Assembly: GCA_015060015.1 (NCBI GenBank)
Contig: SUZG01000008.1
Coordinates: 37,439-101,438, forward strand
Source of the DNA: Rikenellaceae bacterium
GTDB lineage: Bacteria > Bacteroidota > Bacteroidia > Bacteroidales > Rikenellaceae
DNA: 64,000 nucleotides
Direction of reading: 5' to 3'
Below are positions 61,930 through 64,000 of this stretch, piece by piece (position 1 is the stretch's first letter; each line of letters starts with the position of its first letter). The translations under genes and the position numbers were made by a program. The notes under the pieces are model-generated. The model made no database searches and was not told the DNA's origin. It saw nothing but the letters and a program-made list of their open reading frames with translations.

Positions 61930-61957
61930 GTTTCCGCTATCCGTAAGGGGTGGAAAC
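61930..61957 (+). promoter_or_regulatory. 5'-leader hairpin of the NCS2 permease
   Basis: GTTTCC (61930-61935) pairs with GGAAAC (61952-61957) around a CC-GTAA-GG inner helix. It would be at the very 5' end of RNA from the second -7 element and lies 41 bases before the ATG. It does not match a purine or preQ1 aptamer that I can recognise. Confidence 0.4.
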
Positions 61958-61998
61958 GGTGAACGAAAAAGCTTTAACGAGTAAATTACTGATAGGAT

Positions 61999-63264
61999 AT
62001 GAATCTGAAATATGGTCTGGAAGACCGCCCGCAGATGGGGCAGTTGTTACTATATAGTTTGCAATGGTTTGTGCTCTCGGTGGCCGTTGTCATTACGGCT
62101 CTCTTTATAGCCGTAGGCTCGCCTGCCGAGAAGGTGCTGTATGCCCAGAAGGTCTTTGCCGTTATGGGTGTGGCAACCATCGTGCAGGTGTTGTGGGGTC
62201 ATAAACTACCGATCGTTGTCGGCCCTGCTTCTGTTCTGCTGGTGGGTATCATCACTGCGTTGGCATCGCAGGGCGAGGCTGTCAATACGAATAAAATCTA
62301 CACAGCCATTCTGATTGGTGGCGTGGCTGTGGCTATGCTCTCGGTGGGGCGTACTCTGGAACGCATACAACGCATCTTCACACCGCGTATCGTGGTTGCT
62401 ATACTGATGCTCATCTCGTTTACGCTGGCTCCCACCATCAAAAATCTGATATTCCCTGCGGGAGATGAGGCTCGACACATCTTCGGCCTGTGGTTTACCC
62501 TTGCCGCCATACCGCTTATGTCGTTTGCTGCGGCTCGCTGGCGAGGTGTTACAAGCTCGCTGCTTGTGCCGCTGGCTCTGCTTATTGGCTGCATAATCTA
62601 CTACGCCATCTATGGTGGCTACGGTGAGATGTTTGACCGCTATTCGGCATCGGAGGGTAGTCTGCTTATCCCTGCGTTGGAGTTTGACGGCGGTATTATC
62701 GTTGCATTCCTGTTCTGCTATGTCGCACTGCTTATCAACGATATAGGCTCAATTCAGTCGCTGGGTGCCATGCTCGGTACGCCCGATATTGAGAGGCGAA
62801 ATCGTCGTGGTGTGGGTCTTACCGGTGTGATGAATATCGTGTCGGGAGGTTTGGGCGTTATCGGCCCTGTGAACTTCTCTATGTCGCCGGGTGTTATCGC
62901 CTCGTCGTCGTGTGCCTCTCGCTTCGCTATGCTGCCTGCGGGCGTGGGACTTATCGTTTGTGCCTTTGTGCCGTCGCTGATTGCCGTACTCTCATCAATC
63001 CCCGATACCGTTATCGGCGTGATACTGCTCTACCTTATGGGTACGCAGCTCGCTGCCGGCTTCCATATGATGGCTACAAATGGCTCGGTTGTGAGTTTCC
63101 ACGATGGACTTATTCTCGGTCTGCCCGTTATGGTGTCGCTGCTCTTCTGCATCGTACCTATGGATGTGATACCGTCACTCCTGCGACCTATCATCGGCAA
63201 CGGCTTTGTGATGGGTGTGATTACGATTCTCTTTCTGGAACATGTCGTATTCCGTAAGAAATAG
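61999..63264 (+). CDS. NCS2-family nucleobase permease
   Basis: The 421-residue inner-membrane protein has 13-14 helices and NCS2 features: LQWFVLSVAVVI near the start, VVGPASVLLVGI (first half-helix) and the motif region FSMSPGVIASSSCASRF, with family-type GxxNxS-like substrate loops. Members import uracil, xanthine, guanine or adenine with protons. The purine salvage gene deoD nearby favours a purine or xanthine substrate, but the residues do not decide. It is divergent from the NagB/PIG-L run. Confidence 0.87.
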   Translation: MNLKYGLEDRPQMGQLLLYSLQWFVLSVAVVITALFIAVGSPAEKVLYAQKVFAVMGVATIVQVLWGHKLPIVVGPASVLLVGIITALASQGEAVNTNKIYTAILIGGVAVAMLSVGRTLERIQRIFTPRIVVAILMLISFTLAPTIKNLIFPAGDEARHIFGLWFTLAAIPLMSFAAARWRGVTSSLLVPLALLIGCIIYYAIYGGYGEMFDRYSASEGSLLIPALEFDGGIIVAFLFCYVALLINDIGSIQSLGAMLGTPDIERRNRRGVGLTGVMNIVSGGLGVIGPVNFSMSPGVIASSSCASRFAMLPAGVGLIVCAFVPSLIAVLSSIPDTVIGVILLYLMGTQLAAGFHMMATNGSVVSFHDGLILGLPVMVSLLFCIVPMDVIPSLLRPIIGNGFVMGVITILFLEHVVFRKK

Positions 63265-63295
63265 GGGTTACCCTTCCGAAACACAATAACAGAAT

Positions 63296-63416
63296 GAATT
63301 CGTCTAACAAGTCTCTTTCGGCATCTGCCTTGTTCCCGAAATCCTCACATACGCTTAGTATGCTGCGGTCTCGAGAACTTCGAGCAGCTTCAAAATAACT
63401 CTTGTTATACGAATTC
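63296..63416. repeat. 121-bp segment with near-perfect inverted ends
   Basis: GAATTCGTCTAACAAG (63296-63311) is the inverse of CTTGTTATACGAATTC (63401-63416) with one mismatch in 16. The middle contains further dyads (TCTCGA/TTCGAG and others). It holds no credible gene and has the form of a small non-coding dispersed repeat or MITE. Confidence 0.6.
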
Positions 63417-63428
63417 TGGAAAGAGATG

Positions 63429-63458
63429 AGGGTGTCGCAAACTTGTTGGACACCCTCA
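63429..63458. terminator. Terminator between the permease and the YccF-type gene
   Basis: GAGGGTGTC and GACACCCTC form a perfect 9-bp stem with a 12-base loop between two convergent genes. On the plus strand TTTTTTT comes 8 bases later. Confidence 0.7.
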
Positions 63459-63480
63459 TTCCTATTTTTTTGCTTTTGCT

Positions 63481-63855
63481 TTACTTGCGAACAACCTCGT
63501 GTCCGAAGGGCAACAGGGCAAGCAACATCAGCTTGAAGTGCTGCATACCGAAAGGAATACCGATGATTGTGATGCAGAAAACCACACCCAGTGCAAGGTG
63601 AGAGAGTGCCACCTCAATACCGCCGCAGATAATCCACAGCACATTCAGGAAGATTGACAGACAGCCCATAGGCTTCTCCTTCTGCACAACCTCGCCACCG
63701 AAGGGCCACATCGCAAATGTACCCAACTTCATAATCTGCACACCAAAGGGAATACCGACAATGGTGAGGCACAATATCAAACCTCCGAAGATATATACCA
63801 GACCGAGCAGAAAACCTCCGAAGATAAACCAAATAAGATTACCAATTAGACTCAT
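63481..63855 (-). CDS. YccF-family (DUF307) inner-membrane protein
   Basis: The 124-residue protein consists of two similar halves, each with two membrane helices and the motif IxGIPFGxQxxK(L)xxxxxxPFGxEVV. This occurs first as TIVGIPFGVQIMKLGTFAMWPFGGEVV and again as IIGIPFGMQHFKLMLLALLPFGHEVV (core parts quoted). This doubled domain defines YccF. The function is unknown. The 145 bases beyond its start contain a perfect GAGGAAA/TTTCCTC palindrome at about 63937-63951 and no gene that can be supported. Confidence 0.85.
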   Translation of the reverse strand: MSLIGNLIWFIFGGFLLGLVYIFGGLILCLTIVGIPFGVQIMKLGTFAMWPFGGEVVQKEKPMGCLSIFLNVLWIICGGIEVALSHLALGVVFCITIIGIPFGMQHFKLMLLALLPFGHEVVRK

Positions 63856-64000
63856 AATTCTCTGTTTTTTAATGTCGCAAATTCAACTAATAAATGCAAC
63901 GGAATTATCGGTTTGAGATAACTTCAGTAAGCAGAGAGGAAAATTTCCTCCCTTGCTCTACTGAATGGGATAAAAGTGCTTACTTTACTCCGTCAAACCT

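Noticed and set aside
63980..64000. Possible last codons (RFDGVK, stop) of a minus-strand gene entering from the right
   Set aside because: Only seven codons are visible; any frame could give this, so it cannot be called a gene.

Overview
The window looks like a Bacteroidales chromosome, most likely Alistipes or another Rikenellaceae. The reasons are promoters of the Bacteroidetes type (TAnnTTTG at -7, with TTTG about 19-20 bases upstream where both are visible), many lipoproteins with an SC-type lipobox, a TonB/BtuG/DUF4465 vitamin B12 locus under a cobalamin riboswitch, an Rnf complex in the order B-C-D-G-E-A, and GAG/GGC-rich codon use. Genus is an inference. I found no tRNA, rRNA, CRISPR array, transposase or integrase.

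Layout. 1-3.4 kb: end of rpsO, then apbE, a lipid kinase and an AraC regulator. 3.5-8.1 kb (minus): DUF1080 hydrolase, Gfo/Idh/MocA oxidoreductase, sugar isomerase, tatC and tatA, which together resemble a periplasmic keto-sugar pathway with its own export system. 8.3-10.5 kb: DPP-IV-type peptidase. 10.6-16.3 kb (minus): B12 uptake operon led by a riboswitch. 16.4-22.3 kb: prfA, dusB, two acetyltransferase-like genes, gcvT and a DUF4890 gene with a Cys/Lys-rich tail. 22.5-29.8 kb (minus): a six-gene complex related to hydrogenase-4 and complex I. 29.9-35.1 kb: rsmE and two tandem M3 peptidases. 35.1-36.7 kb: an AT-rich insert bounded by a 16-bp direct repeat of the peptidase 3' end. 36.8-40.0 kb (minus): cysQ and a three-gene cassette of degenerate receiver, HEAT-like and GT2-like proteins. 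40.1-47.6 kb: rplU-rpmA, trkA and housekeeping genes. 47.8-55.1 kb: nadE-rseC-rnfBCDGEA, followed by rubredoxin. 55.5-63.9 kb: malQ, deoD, nagB, a NagB/PIG-L fusion, an NCS2 permease and a YccF-type protein.

How the parts fit. ApbE (0.5 kb) is the transferase expected to attach FMN to RnfD and RnfG (52-54 kb). Rnf couples ferredoxin and NAD redox to an ion gradient, nadE stands at the head of the same run, and the rubredoxin adds another small electron carrier. The 22.5-29.8 kb complex is the strongest candidate for an unusual system. Its membrane subunits keep the acidic and basic residues of proton channels, but its hydrogenase-like subunits have lost every NiFe and proximal-cluster cysteine. 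The ferredoxin domain keeps exactly the four cysteines of one cubane. This matches the poorly understood 'energy-converting hydrogenase-related' (Ehr) type.

Several other genes carry altered catalytic residues: NadE lacks the glutaminase cysteine, the NagB domain of the fusion has Gln for the key His, and the stand-alone receiver lacks all phosphotransfer residues.
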